A stretch of DNA of 64,000 nucleotides, taken from positions 134,616,750 to 134,680,749 of the forward strand of contig NC_092878.1 in the NCBI RefSeq assembly GCF_028372415.1, in the 5' to 3' direction. Position 1 is the first letter of the stretch; each line of letters starts with the position of its first letter. The notes under the pieces were generated by a model. It was not told the origin of the DNA and did not search any database. It saw nothing but the letters and a program-made list of their open reading frames with translations. Both the position numbers and the translations under genes were made by a program. Origin of the DNA: Notamacropus eugenii (taxonomy: Eukaryota > Chordata > Mammalia > Diprotodontia > Macropodidae). Below are positions 22,036 to 33,919 of the stretch, piece after piece.

Positions 22036-22194
22036 AGTCAATTACAGTAAATAAACATTTATTACATGCCTACTCTGCTCCAGGCACTCTGCTAAGTGCT
22101 AGAAATACAAAAAGAGTCTAAAAGAAGTCCTAGATTTCAAAGAGCTCACACTCTAATGAGAGGAGACAAGCAAGCAAACAAAGTCATATAGAAA
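22036..22194 (-). mobile_element. L2 LINE, antisense, 3' end
   Basis: 'aaacatttattacatgccta', 'ctccaggcactctgctaagt' and 'caaagagctcacactctaat' are the antisense L2 end. It continues at 22460 beyond an inserted SINE. Confidence 0.65.
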
Positions 22195-22456
22195 AATTTT
22201 CTGTTCAGTCATGTTAGATCCTATGTAACCTCATGGACTCTGTCCATGGTGTTTATTTGGCAAAGATATTGCAGTGCTTTGCCATTTCTTTCTCCAATAT
22301 GCCCACATTTTATAGATGAAGTACTGAGGTAAATAGGGGTTAAGTGACTTGCCCAGGGTTACACAGACAGCAAGTATTCGAGGTCAGAGTTAAACTCAGA
22401 TCTTCCTGACTTTGGCTTGGTTCCTTATCCATTACACAACCTAGCTGCCCCTAACT
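22195..22456 (-). mobile_element. Marsupial tRNA-derived SINE, antisense, inserted in L2
   Basis: 'ctgttcagtcatgttagatc', 'tgcagtgctttgccatttct', 'gggttaagtgacttgcccag', 'gagttaaactcagatcttcc' and the closing 'ccattacacaacctagctgc' are the reverse of the SINE at 13500. The L2 reads through on both sides, so the SINE is the younger. Confidence 0.82.
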
Positions 22457-24235
22457 ACATAAAAAAAGCTACCTACAGGATAAATAAAAAATAATTAACT
22501 GAGAGAACGAACTGGAATTAAGGATTAGGAAAGTCTTCTTACAGAAGAAAGGACTTTAACTGGGATTTAAAGGAAGTCAACAAGCAGAGATTAGGAGGGA
22601 GAGCATCCTAGGCATGAAAATCAGTCAGAGAAAATGCCCAGAGTCCAGCAATGGAATGTCTTATTTGTGAAACAGTCATCCAGGATCGCTGGATCAAAAA
22701 ATGCATCTGTGTATATGGGGTGGGGAAAAGGGAAACCAGTAAATTAGGTATAAGAAAACTAGAAATGTATGTGCATGTGAGTGTGTGTAGGGGGCACTTA
22801 TGTTATGAAGAGCTTTGAACATTAAACAGAATGATGGATTTGGAGGATAGACTGAGGCAATTCCAGCAGCAGATATTTCAATAGTCTCTACTATGAGGGG
22901 ATGAGGGCCTGACTAGTGCAGTGGCAGTTTAAAAAGAGAGAAGAAGATTTATTTAAGAGATATTAAAAAGGTAAAAAAGGTGACAGCCTTAGGAAAGAGA
23001 TATTTATTGGGGGGAGGGGAGAGAAATAGTGAAGAGTGAAGGGTGACATTTTTCAGCTGGAAAGATGGTAATACCCCCTATAGGAATAGGGAAATACAAA
23101 GTAAGGAATGTTAGAAGGAAGGATAATGAATTTAATTTTACACATCTTGAGTTTAAGCTGTCTACTGAACATTCAGTTTGAGATGTGGGAAAGGAAGTTG
23201 GAAATGTGAGATCACCAATGGAAATAGTATAGAGGGAGAAGAGAAGAGGCCTTAAGACAGAGAACTGTGGAACATCTATGGTTTGATGAGGTGACTTGGA
23301 TGAGAATCCAACAAAGGAGACTGAGAAGGAAGAGGTAAATAGGTAGAACAGTGGCATCCTTAAAACCTAGAGAGAAGAAAGTGTCAAGGAGGAGAGGGCA
23401 ATCAATGGTATCAAAGGTTGTAGAGAGGTATTAGGAGAATAGGATGAAGAAAAGGCCACAGGATTTGGCAATTAAGAAATCGTTGGTAATTTTGGAGAGA
23501 GCAGTTTTGCTGGAATGATGAAGTCAGAAACCATATTATAAGGGGTTTAGGAAAAGAGTGAGAAGAGTGAAAGTAGAAAATGACCTTTTCAAAAGAATTT
23601 AGCCTCAAAGGGCAGAAGAGATATAGGCCCTAAATCAGTAAGGACAGAAGGAGCAAGGAAGGGTTTCTTTTTCCTTTGAGAAAGGTGGATACTTAGGCAT
23701 GTTCGTGGACTGTAGGAAAGGAGATAGTAAACAGGGAGAAAATGAAGATAAGTGAGATTAAGAATGATAGACTTGGCCATCTGCTGAAAGAGAAAGGATA
23801 GAATGGGATCATTTACTCATGTAGAAGTTGTTACCTTAGTAAAGAGAAGCACCTTCATAGAGGGCATCTCAGTGATATGAGATGAGGAAGAGGGAAAAAG
23901 AGGGAACTCACAGCAAATGGCCTCTTTTTTCTATAATATTGGGGAAATTTTTCAACCGAGAGAGTAGGGGAAGAGAGAACTTGAGAAAGGATGTAAAGGT
24001 TTGGAAGACCCAATGTCAAGAGTAGGAGAGTGAGCTGATAAGATGGTTATAGAAAAATTGCCAAGCAGTGGTGAGGGCCCAGTCAAAGTTGTATAACATG
24101 TATTTGTAGTGCACCCAGTTAGAATGGCTGAATGATTTTCTCCACCTTCACACATCAGAATGTTTCTACGAGTGAATGTAGGGAAGGTATTGTGTATATC
24201 TTTCCTGGGTCTGAAGAGAAGGGATTTGAAACCCA
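22457..24235 (-). mobile_element. L2 LINE, antisense, body with reverse transcriptase remnant
   Basis: A minus-strand frame at 23004-23357 contains 'VLRPLLFSLYTISIGDL', a decayed form of the L2 reverse transcriptase motif GSVLGPLLFSLYT. Antisense landmarks across the block include 'gaaaatgcccagagtccagc', 'ttatgaagagctttgaacat', 'gaggggatgagggcctgact', 'cacatcttgagtttaagctg', 'gagaagaggccttaagacag' and 'tgaagaaaaggccacaggat'. The part beyond about 23700 is less certain. Broken. Confidence 0.7.
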
Positions 24236-24446
24236 ACTAGAGCCAGCTCTATTTCTAGATGCTCCTCAGAGCAGAGACTAAGTCTGGTGAACCACAAAGC
24301 CCTTATCATGGGAGATGCCTGAAGCAGATTTACAGCCCAGATTTAAAGATATATCTTCCTTGGAATGAAAATCAGACTCTCCTGCCCCAGGGGCAGGGAA
24401 CATACTCCCCTTAGACAACATGCCCCAAAGTGGGTCTGTTGAGGCT

Positions 24447-25303
24447 ATGCGCTACCATCTCCAGAGTTGTTGACTGCTGTGGCCTACACTGCCTGAGCGC
24501 CAGCATTTCTACCCTTTGAGGAGGGGCCGCAAAACCTGTGAGTTCCCCATCTAGAGTGAATGTCAAGCACAAGTGAGCAGATTTCCTGCTGCCAAGTTCA
24601 AGACATTTGCTACTGAGCATGAGGCTTGGGTCGTTGTCTGAAATACTGCAAGCCCCCATCGTTCAACAGAGTAGCAAAAGAAAAGTGACACATAAGACCC
24701 CAGAGTGAAACCAAACAAGAGACCCCATGAGTCACGGGATGAGGATCCTTGTGCCAAGTTTACAAAACAAAACACAGACTCAGTACCTTCACTTAGTAAA
24801 GAAACATTTTCTTACCTGGGAGATGCAGCTATGGTTTGCACAGATAGCTGCTCCTCCAGTAATGGAAGGAGGAAAGCTTGAGCAGGCATTGGTGTTTATT
24901 GGGGACCAGGCCATCCTCTAAATGTGGATGATAGACTTCCTGAGTGACAGACCAACCAAAGAGCAAAAATACATGCTGCCTGTAAAGCAACTGAACAAGC
25001 CAAGAATGAAGACATCAGTAAACTGGTTCTCTACACAGTATGTTTACTATACTTCATAGCATGTTTACTATAAATGGCATAACAAGTTGGGTTAAAGACT
25101 GGAAGAAAAATGGCTAGAAAACAAGCACAGGAAAAGATGTCATTTACAAAGAAAACTTTATTGAGCTTGATCCACTTATTCAAGGCATAGACATTAAATG
25201 GACGCATGTGCTTGGTCATTTAAGGTTTGCAGGCAATGAAGAAGCTAATAGAATAGAAAGAGAAGGAGCTAAAAAAGTCTCAAGTCAACATAGCATTTTT
25301 TAA
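24447..25303 (+). pseudogene. RNASEH1: RNASEH1 processed pseudogene
   Basis: RNase H1 degrades the RNA of RNA-DNA hybrids. This intronless copy covers the whole protein. The N-terminal hybrid-binding domain is visible at 24504-24620 (FYPLRRGRKT, SRFPAAKFKTFATEHEAW). The linker follows (PSLSKETFSYLGD, 24780-24830), then the catalytic domain ([56 protein letters not shown]). It is dead: stops follow residues 8 and FPI, others lie in the linker and after RRKA, and an imperfect repeat of 'tatgtttactat' at 25036-25075 breaks the frame. Of the four catalytic carboxylates only the first (CTDS) remains; the others are changed to Lys (NQRAK), Gln (LYTQ) and Asn (EEANR). A terminal stop is at 25301. 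An untranslated tail probably runs to an A-rich point near 25487. The parent gene is inferred from memory of the mammalian protein. Confidence 0.9.
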
Positions 25304-25499
25304 TAATCTAATTAAAGAGCAAACCGAATGGTCTTTGATCATTATTTGTGTGAAAATTTGCCTATAACACATGAACTATTGCGAGTAGACTTGAGAACAT
25401 TCTTTTTGATCAGGAAGACTGTGTGCAGTTTTCTGTTGAAGTAAAAGTTCAGCGTATTAAACTACCCTTCACTTCATGCTGAAAAAAATGAAAATTAGA

Positions 25500-26470
25500 G
25501 TGTGAATGATGGAGAAATACAATGAAAAAGTATGAAACTTCAAATAATTCAAGAAAAAAATCAATAATACTTATTATCACAACAATAGAGAACTTAAATC
25601 ACCCAATCTAAGAAAATGAAATTGAACTAGCTATAAATATATAACCAGAAGAAAAAAAAATGGTAAAGATGGATATACAGCAGTATTCTATAAAAAATTT
25701 AAGGAAAAATTAACACCTTCACAAAGTAAATTATACTCTGAATTGAGTAATAAATCACATTACCAAAATATTTCATAATGAAAATCTAAAGCAAATATAG
25801 AGAACTATACAAACCAATTAAAATTTAAAACGAATCTCTGGCTAAAATAATATAGTAAGGATACAAAATGCATGCACTTTGATCAGAAGATAGAGATAGA
25901 TAGATATAGATAAATGCATATATAATGTAAGAAGTATTCAACAGTAGGAATTCAATTATTATTATTATGTTAATTAACAACAAAACATTCAAAACAATTT
26001 TATTCTATCAGAGGATATAGAAAAATACCTTAATAAAACTTATTCATATTAAAATCATAACAAAGGATGTATATACATTGATGAGACAGGATTTAAAAAA
26101 AATCGATGTAAAACCAAAAGCTAGAATTTGGTGAATTGAGGAAATAATAGAATCTTTCCCAATAAATATAAATAAAGCAATGGTGTTTCCTATTCCTAAT
26201 GGTATTTGACATGACTCTAACGGTGCTTGTAATAGCAATAAAACAAAAAAGAAAGAGAAAACATAAAGATACAGAAAAAAAAAAACCAAATAAAACTATC
26301 CCTCTTTGCTGAAGACATGGTTAACTCAGAAAATCCTAGGAAATCAGTAATGAAACTAATTGAGTTAATAGCTTCAGTAATATAGCAGGATATAAAATAA
26401 AGCCACATATCAACAGCATTTTGTTATAATATAATGGTAAAGGTTGAACAGTTACTACAGCCCAAATAAA
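25500..26470 (+). mobile_element. L1 LINE ORF2 fragment, sense
   Basis: Conceptual translation gives 'DGYTAVFYKKFKEKLTP' near 25670-25720 (L1 'DGFTAEFYK.FKEEL') and 'LFAEDMVNSENPRKS' near 26305-26350 (L1 'LFADDMILYIENPKDS'). The second is the catalytic FADD region with Asp to Glu at the second position. The stretch between is shorter and scrambled relative to an intact L1. Confidence 0.75.
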
Positions 26471-26755
26471 TAAGTGATAAAACCCCAATATATTAATCTA
26501 GTGAGAACACATTTAGTTTGTCCAGTAGGTGTAAATACATCCCAAGTATGAAAGACAATCTAATTCGATTGGCTGAGGGATTTGGTCATGCCCTCTGAAA
26601 CAAATGAAAAACCATGGTGCTAGTTGGAACTACAGTGAGGAGCTAGTCAGAGAATCCTGCCCAAAGCTCTGAGAACGAACTGATAGGGGGAGACAACAGA
26701 GGAAGGACTTTTGCTTCTGCTTTGTCCTTCCCCAATGCCTTTTGACAGGAGGTGG
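26471..26755. other. Unassigned intergenic sequence
   Basis: No gene or repeat recognised. Confidence 0.35.
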
Positions 26756-26850
26756 CTGTTGTTCAATCTTTTCAGTTAACCGTTTAGGACTCATTTGGGC
26801 TTTTCTTGACAGAGATCCTTGAGTGGTTTTGAGATTGTCTATCTTCTTTC
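26756..26850 (-). mobile_element. Marsupial tRNA-derived SINE fragment, antisense
   Basis: 'tgttgttcaatcttttcagt' and 'ttgacagagatccttgagtg' match the start of the antisense SINE ('tgttgttcagtcgtttcagt', 'cttggcaaagatactggagtgg'). Truncated. Confidence 0.5.
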
Positions 26851-28770
26851 CATTGTCCTAGGACCCTCCCTGGAATAGCTGATGGTAGTGTCTTGACCCA
26901 AAGACTGAATGAGATGAAGAAGTAGGTTAAAGGGTCTACACAGATTTCGGAGGCAAGGAATTGGAAGCTATGCTATATTGGGAACAACGGAGAACTGAAG
27001 CAAAATGATTTAATCAATCGGTAACCGACGTTTGAACTCATTTTCCTGAACTCTGTATGAAGCAGTAGAAGAGTATGTTGGAAACGTTAAGAGGGATGCT
27101 TTATTCCAGTTGTTATTACTGTAACACCTTATTTAATACCACTTTCTAAAACACTGATGTAGCACGCGTGGACCCCATGTGTGTAGTGAGGCCCACCCAT
27201 GGCATGGAAGCTGTTGTATGACTAGAAGGGAGTCCAAATAGACTTCCTTCATCTCTTTTACACCACATCCTTCTTCAAGGAAGGCTTTCATTCAAGTCTG
27301 AAGAAGAAGCAGGAATCTGCGTTCTGAGGTTATCACTTTCCTCAAAGAAAGGGGCTAAGTACTAGGCTAGAAGAATATCCATCTTCTCCTTTAAATATTG
27401 TTCAACGTTGTTGTTCAAGTATTATTGATTGCTTTGTCATTTCCGGGGAGAAGAGGAACCCAAGCTCTAAATCTAAGATTTGACCACTTTACCACCAAAT
27501 ACCACTTCCACAATGAATATACACAGGGAATAATAAAGAAATACATTTATCCAAATCTTAGAAAAACAGTAATTAAAGAAGGTGTAAATAGGAGAAAATT
27601 TACTAACTCGGCATTATAGAGTAAAAATGCTCTCCCATTAGGAGAGAGATAACTCTATCAAGATGTTATCTTAGATCTCACAACAGGGGTTATTCCCCAA
27701 AGTCTCTAGAGTAGCAAACTGGATATAGAGACATAGAGTCTGCCTGTTCCTCTCACATTTTCCCCAAATCTTTTTCTTCACTAACCTGAAGGGGAGTTGG
27801 TCTCTTCCTTCTTTCTTGAAGCTTAAAGCTGACTCAACACTCAAAGAAAACTTAAAAGTTAGCTAGTTACCAAGTGGGGTGAGGGGAGGGACTTTGAGAA
27901 TTGAGGCTCTGTCTCTCCATAACTCCACTCCATCTTTCACACAGGACAAGGCCTTAATTTTGATCAATAAGGAGAGTCCTTTACGAATGGACTTTAGGAC
28001 AGGGGTTACATTAATTAAATCTGTTATACTACTTACATTAAACTTAGCTAATTGATATCCAATAATCATGGTGGTAAATACCTCTGGTCAGAGCTGGTGA
28101 GTTAATATATTAGAAATTCAACTCCATCTCCCATTGTCCCTTGGTTAGCCCTGGAATCCTGAGGATTCAGAGCACCTGTTTGGTTGTTATCCTGTATGTA
28201 ATACAATGGACTACTCAGGACCAGAGGAATTAGAAGGCTTAAATGCAGTTGTTTTGCTAAAATCCTACTCCAGTACTCAGGTAAATGTAATTTTCAAGGC
28301 AGTTTAAAATCAGTCCAAATGATAATAATCCATAAAATATGTCAAATTTTTTTTTGTCAGCAAGGAAGTTCCCTACAGTCTCAGGAGTTACCCAGCAAAA
28401 TTTCAAAAACCACTTTCACATTCCTTGGGCACAAACCACCCATATCTAGGTCACAGATCAACCCATCTTGGGGCAAAACCACAGTTGCTTCTGCTCTTCT
28501 GTACTATAACTTCCTTGCTTCGAAAAATCTCAGCTAGCGTTGAGGGGCTTGCGGTGGTGGGGGACAGGGCTGCTGACTCACACTCTGTAGCAGTTGGCTC
28601 ATAGAAGCAGTTGAATTCTGGCAAGTCAATGAATGGGAATCAGAGAGCAGCCCAAAACCACAAAATTAAATTGTTGTAGTGTAATCTAAGAGGATATTAT
28701 AGAAATGCAAGCACATTAGAAATAACTACAAAATAAAAAAAAAATCTGGCATTTCATCTAAAGACTTGTA
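26851..28770. other. Unassigned, possibly an undescribed interspersed repeat in part
   Basis: About 1.9 kb with no recognised coding content. The part at 27500-28100 has a composition and polyadenylation-like signals on the minus strand that would fit a long terminal repeat or DNA element, but I cannot name a family or define ends. Confidence 0.3.
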
Positions 28771-28773
28771 TGC

Positions 28774-28830
28774 ATACACACACACACACTCACACACGCA
28801 CACTCACACACACACACACACACACACACC
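28774..28830. repeat. Imperfect (CA)n microsatellite
   Basis: CA units with ACTC and ACGC interruptions, then pure CA at 28805-28829. Confidence 0.93.
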
Positions 28831-28859
28831 TGTGTGTCTGTGTAGGCACAAAATATTTC

Positions 28860-30263
28860 TTTAAAAATAATTTAAATAACTGGAGAACTGTTCAGTGATC
28901 CTGACCAGCCCCATACCAATATTTTAAGACTGACAAGGCTATCCAATTTAACTCATAGATATACTGCAATACCAAACTGCCAAAGAGATACTTGACAAAA
29001 CTATATAAAATATAAGATTTGGAGAAATAAAAGTTCCTGAATTCAAGAGTAATTAGGAAAAGAATCAGAATTGAAGTAGGAATACTATAATAATATTAGA
29101 AAGTAGTAATCAACAAAAAATATTTAGTCCTAGTTTAAAAAAAACACAGCTTAATAGAATAACCTAGTTAAGGAAGAAACAAACATTGGAACTCAATGAA
29201 TTTAAGGACACAATTACTTGGAGAATAGCTCCTTATGTAACAAGAATTATTGGGGAAATTTTAAACTTCTAAACTTCAGCAGTTTGGCTGAAAACCTGGT
29301 TTAGAACAATTTGAGATAATTGCACCATACATCATAATAAGCTCTAAATAGATATGTAACAAGAATGCTAAGAAATCTCACTGGAAGAGAGAGTGGGGGA
29401 GAGAGAGAGAAAGAACATGAGAATGACAACACACCATATCAGTTCCCATTCTAGCCACTGCTAGGGAAAGAATTCTTAACCAAACAAGGAAGAAAATTGG
29501 TCAAAAATCATACAAAAGTCTATTTCAATTACAAACAATTAAAAATCATTTGCAGTAATAAAATCAATGCAATTATTTGGAGGGAAGCATTTGATTAGAA
29601 AAAAAATTGTGTGCATCAAACATTCCTGTTGATATCTAAGACATATAGGAAACTAATTGAAATATGTGAGAATAAAAGCTATTCAATATTGATAATTAAT
29701 CAAAGAATATAAATAAACAGTACTTGAAAGAAGAGCAGCAAATCATTAGTTATCGTAAGAAAGATTATTCCAAATTATCCCTAGTAAAAGACTAATTAAA
29801 ATAACTCTGAAGTCTTACTCCATATCCAGGAAATGATCAAAGATGAAAAAGTTTGAAATAGTTTTAGAGAAGTTGGAGAAAGATAGGTACTACTGGATTC
29901 TAATCCATATGGAAAACAATTTGAACTTATGTTAAGGGACCAAAATGTTCATACACTTTGATTAAAAAAGAATGTGCCACATATTATAAAATGTGTGTGA
30001 TGCCTATCTATTGGGAAATGGCTAGATTTTTGTACATTAATGTGATAGAATAATAATGCACTGTGAAAAAGATTAATGTGATAAGTACAGAGAAATAATG
30101 AGACATTGTACGTATATGTATACACACACAAAGAAACATAGGCAGATGAAAGTTAGCAGAAAAGGAAAAAATATGCAGCATATTACTACAACATCAATGC
30201 AAACATATTAGTGGAAAGGACACTAAATCCACATCCACACCACATTGAAAATGAATGCTCTGA
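28860..30263 (+). mobile_element. L1 LINE ORF2 3' portion, sense, old
   Basis: The ORF2 C-terminal order is kept. It starts with 'tactgcaataccaaactgcc' (28970), then 'aaccaaacaaggaagaaaat' (29480), the 'tctattgggaaatggctaga' region (30008) and 'aatgcactgtgaaaaagatt' (30055). Highly diverged, with many breaks. A younger L1 is inserted at its end. Confidence 0.72.
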
Positions 30264-30278
30264 AATTATAATGTCCAA
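30264..30278. repeat. Target-site duplication, left copy (L1 insertion)
   Basis: aattataatgtccaa, repeated exactly at 30721-30735. Confidence 0.88.
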
Positions 30279-30720
30279 AAGATTTATATGAAGTGATGCT
30301 GAGTGAAGGGAGCAGAACCAGGAGAACATTATATACAGTAACAGGCACAGTGTGTGAGGACAGTTTCTGATAGACTTAGTCCTTCACAGCAATGTAAGGA
30401 CCTAAAACATTTCCAAAGGACTCATGATGCAAAATGCCATCCTCATCCAGAGAAAGAACTTTGGAGTCAGAATGCAGAATAAAGCAGAATAGTTTTTCCT
30501 TTGTTATGTTTTGTTTTTCTCATGGTTTCTCCTATTTACTATGATTCTTCTATGCAACATGACTAATGTGGAAATGTGTTTAGTAGGAAAGCATGTGTAG
30601 AACCCATATAAGATTGCTTGCTACCTTAGGGAGACGGGGAGAAAATTTGAAACTTATGAAAGTTATTGTTGAAAACTGCAAACAAATTAATAAATTTGGG
30701 AAAAAAATTTAAAAGAAAGT
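30279..30720 (+). mobile_element. L1 LINE 3' end, sense, 5'-truncated, with target duplication
   Basis: Carries the marsupial L1 tail: 'tgatgctgagtgaagggagc', 'agaaccaggagaacattata', 'ccatcctcatccagagaaag', 'gcaacatgactaatgtggaa' and 'agattgcttgctaccttagg', then the A-rich end at 30690-30718. The flanking 15-bp duplication shows a separate insertion into the older L1. Confidence 0.9.
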
Positions 30721-30735
30721 AATTATAATGTCCAA
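30721..30735. repeat. Target-site duplication, right copy (L1 insertion)
   Basis: Exact match to 30264-30278. Confidence 0.88.
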
Positions 30736-31768
30736 GCTCAGCTTCTTAAATGAGATATGAAAATGTAATTCCCTCTTTCTTGCACAGGTACATATAATGA
30801 GGCATATAATGTTACATTTAATATATGTGTAGATTAATTTGGCTCAAAATTCCCTCCTCTTTTTTGTTTACTGTTAGGAAATGATGAAAATGTGAAAAAA
30901 TGATTTGAATAAAATTAAAAAGTTAAAAATGTTATTATATACTACATTATGAATCAATGTGTGGAATGGTAGACATGGTGCCTCACCACAATTCTTCCTT
31001 CTATTTGCTATCTGGGCTAACTTTTTCACTGAACCTGCCTTCACTTTGGCAAGTTGGAGAATTTCTGGAAGGGGGAAGCCTCATTGCTTCAGCTTACCCA
31101 CTCATGATGCATCCATCTGTGTGTCATAATTTCATCAAAAATCATTCACTTCTTTTATTTGTTTTGTTTTCCTGCTTAGATAGTTAAATTGAGCTCTTTG
31201 AGTCATTACAGATCTCAATTCAATGTTTTGAGGCTTGAAGCAATCATCTGTAAAGAGGAGCATCTGGAGGTCATAAATAGGTAGTTCCGCTTTATTATGT
31301 AGAAAATGGATTGCAAAGTATGTCATCAAAAGAATGTGAGATGGAAAAAAAAGATTAACTAGTCATGTATGGAAAGCATAACAGAAAGTCTGTAAGCTTC
31401 ATTCGCATCAATTCAAAAAAAAAGTCCCACCAAATATTGCATTAGATCACCTATTCCTTCTCTATTTATGGGAAGGAATAAACATGAATTGTTCATGGAT
31501 ACGGATAGGTTATGACCTGTGTCACTGGAAAATGTGGGGTGTCCAAACTATTGAGATCACAGATTGATTGGAGTATTGGGATATCAGAATCTGATTGTAT
31601 ATTAGTCATATTATCACAGTTGTATTAAGCACTTATTTTATCCTTTTGTATAAAATAAATATGAGAGGCCTGCACAGCAGAAAGATTACTAAAATTAAAA
31701 TCAAGAGACTTTTGTTTCTACTTTCACTTCACCAGGGACTCCCTGTATTTAAATAATTCTTTCTTTTC
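30736..31768. other. Unassigned intergenic sequence
   Basis: A 76-codon frame at 30957-31187 has no recognised relative. No repeat named. Confidence 0.35.
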
Positions 31769-31905
31769 TTCTTCCTTCCTTCCTTCTTTCCTTCCATCCT
31801 TCCTTCCTTTCTTTCCTTCCTCCATCTTCTCTGTCTTCCTGTTTGCTTCTCCCTTCCGCCCATCCTTCCTTACTCTTCCTTTCTTCCTTACTCTTTCTTC
31901 ACCCA
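31769..31905. repeat. Impure (TTCC/TTTC)n pyrimidine tract
   Basis: Degenerate CTTCC and CTTTC units. The minus-strand Lys/Glu/Arg frame is a repeat artefact. Confidence 0.85.
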
Positions 31906-31974
31906 TTATTTAGTGTGTGAGAGTCCCTCTATCATTGCAAATCAGCCCTTGGTCTATAACTTAGTCCTTTTATT

Positions 31975-32950
31975 GGTTTCCATAAAACTTACTTATTTTT
32001 TATTCTTTTTTAAGTTACAAATTCTCTTCCTCCTATTCTTTCCCTCACCCACTGAGAACACAAGAGAAATAAAACCTATAACAAATATGTATCATCATGC
32101 AAAATACATTTCTGTGTGAGCCTTGTTTAAGAAAGAGAGACAAAAAGGGAGGAAGAAAGGAATGGAAGGAAGGAAAGAAGGAAGGAAGGAAGGAAGGAAG
32201 GAAGGAAGGAAGGAAGGAAGGAAGGAAGGAAGGAAGGAAAGAAGGGAGAAAAATAAAGAAAGAGAAATGACTGAGAGAAAGTACACTTCAATCTGCACTC
32301 TGAATCTATCATTCCTCTCTCTGGAGGTGGATAGCATGTGCTATCAGGAATCCTTTGGGATTGTGGTGGATCACTGTCTTGATCAATAACTGAGCCTTTT
32401 AAAACTGATTAGCTTTACAACATTGCCATTACTATGTGAATTGTTCTGCTGGCTTTGCTCACTTCACTTTGCATCAGGTCGTAAAGGTCTTCCCAGGATT
32501 TTATGAAAAACTGCTCCTTGTTTCTTACAGCACAATAGCAATTCATCACAGTCATAATCCACAACTTGGTCAACCATTCCCCAACTGATAAATATCTCCT
32601 AAGTTTTCAATTATTTGCCACCACGTGAATATGTACAAATACACACAAGCACACATATGTGTGTACATACATGTATATATGTAAAATGTACGGTGTGTGT
32701 GTATTTGTTCATATGGGTCCTTTTCTTCTTCCTTTGATCTTTTTGGTCTATAGGCCTGCTATCAGGTCAAAAGGTATTCACTAAATAGCCTTTCTGGCAT
32801 AAATACAAATTACACTTATTCACAGCTCCACCAACAATCTGTTAGTGTACCTGTTTTCCCTCCGGCCTGTCATTTTTCTTTTTGTCATCTTAGACAATCT
32901 GATAGTGTGAGATAGTACATCACAGTTTGGTAATTTATAGTTTTAAAGAA
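31975..32950 (-). mobile_element. L1 LINE 3' portion, antisense, with (GGAA)n inside
   Basis: The landmarks match those of the L1 at 9100-9900: 'caatctgcactctgaatcta', 'cactttgcatcaggtcgtaa', 'ggtcaaccattccccaactg', 'ctgctatcaggtcaaaaggt', 'agctccaccaacaatctgtt'. The microsatellite at 32167-32240 lies within the 3' untranslated region. Confidence 0.82.
32167..32240. repeat. (GGAA)n microsatellite
   Basis: About eighteen near-perfect GGAA units inside an antisense L1. Confidence 0.96.
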
Positions 32951-32954
32951 TGTT

Positions 32955-33080
32955 TTGAAAGAATGAGACATCAAAGACACTTTCCAAGATCACATAGCTC
33001 CCATGTCAATAGCTTGTATACTAGAGGCAGAATTTGAGTCAGGTCTTTCTGATTTATAGGTCAGCTGTCTTTCTATACCA
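32955..33080 (-). mobile_element. MIR-type SINE fragment, antisense
   Basis: 'ccaagatcacatagctccca', 'aggcagaatttgagtcaggt' and 'ctttctataccacactgtct' follow the antisense MIR/marsupial SINE order. Confidence 0.6.
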
Positions 33081-33384
33081 CACTGTCTACTCTAATATCA
33101 TTTTTTTTTTTAGAATAATATCTCATTTTTCCCAATTACATGTCAAAACAACTATTAACTCTAATCTCCATTTTTACAAATGTGAAAATGAAATGAGCCT
33201 AACTTGTATGTGTGATACATGATGAGAGGGAATGCCCCCCATCCTTCATTGCACACACACTTTAGAGGTTGAAGAGCAGCTGTAAAAGATATTGAGAAAC
33301 TAAACAGCTGAGAAAAAAAAGAGTTCAAGAAGTGGTAGGCATGAGAACATCATATGGACAAAAGCTACTGAGAACCTTATAAAG

Positions 33385-33560
33385 AAATTATCCTAGATAT
33401 AGAGCTGAAATTGACCTTAGAGGTGACTAAGCCCAGCTTCCTCATTTGTAATTATGAGGAAAATGAGACCCAGAGTGCTTAAGTGACTCATCTTTGGTCA
33501 GTCACACAGGTAGGAAGGGTCAGTAATCATCCACAGGTGCTCCTGCTCCAAAAACTGCCC
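33385..33560 (-). mobile_element. MIR-type SINE, antisense
   Basis: 'gagctgaaattgaccttaga', 'gaaaatgagacccagagtgc', 'ttaagtgactcatctttggt' and 'cagtcacacaggtaggaagg' give the antisense MIR/THER1-like order. Confidence 0.65.
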
Positions 33561-33905
33561 TTTTTTCACTGAATTGTTCTGTGTTGCAAGAGCTGCAGGA
33601 GAACTGCCCAGGAACTATGCTAAGTCCTCCCCCACCCCATTGTGAGGGTAAACTGTAAATAGGAGTTTGAAGGAGGAGGGCGGGGACAAGCTCAAGAACT
33701 GGGATGGGATTGAAGCTATGGAGAAGACAGGAAATAAGTAATAATACCAATTCATCCATCTGTTTTGCCTTCTCTATGGCTCCAAGAGGAAAGAACAACT
33801 GAAGGAAGAAAGATGAAAATGTATTTGTCCGCTAATTCTGGGGGAGAGCTTAGTAGTAGGAGTCCATCAAAGGTAAATTCTTTGTGAAGGTCAGTTTCAT
33901 AAGGG
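33561..33905. other. Unassigned intergenic sequence
   Basis: No gene or repeat recognised. Confidence 0.35.
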
Positions 33906-33919
33906 TGGGGATAGCTCGT

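Noticed and set aside
23004-23357. 117-codon minus-strand frame as a possible gene
   Set aside because: It contains the L2 reverse transcriptase word 'LRPLLFSLYT' and lies in a continuous antisense L2.
25180-25300. RNase H domain as part of a retroviral or LINE polymerase
   Set aside because: The hybrid-binding domain upstream and the detailed residue match identify the host gene RNASEH1.
32095-32389. Lys/Glu/Gly/Arg and Phe/Leu/Pro/Ser frames
   Set aside because: Translation of the GGAA microsatellite inside an L1. The same holds at 52263-52481.
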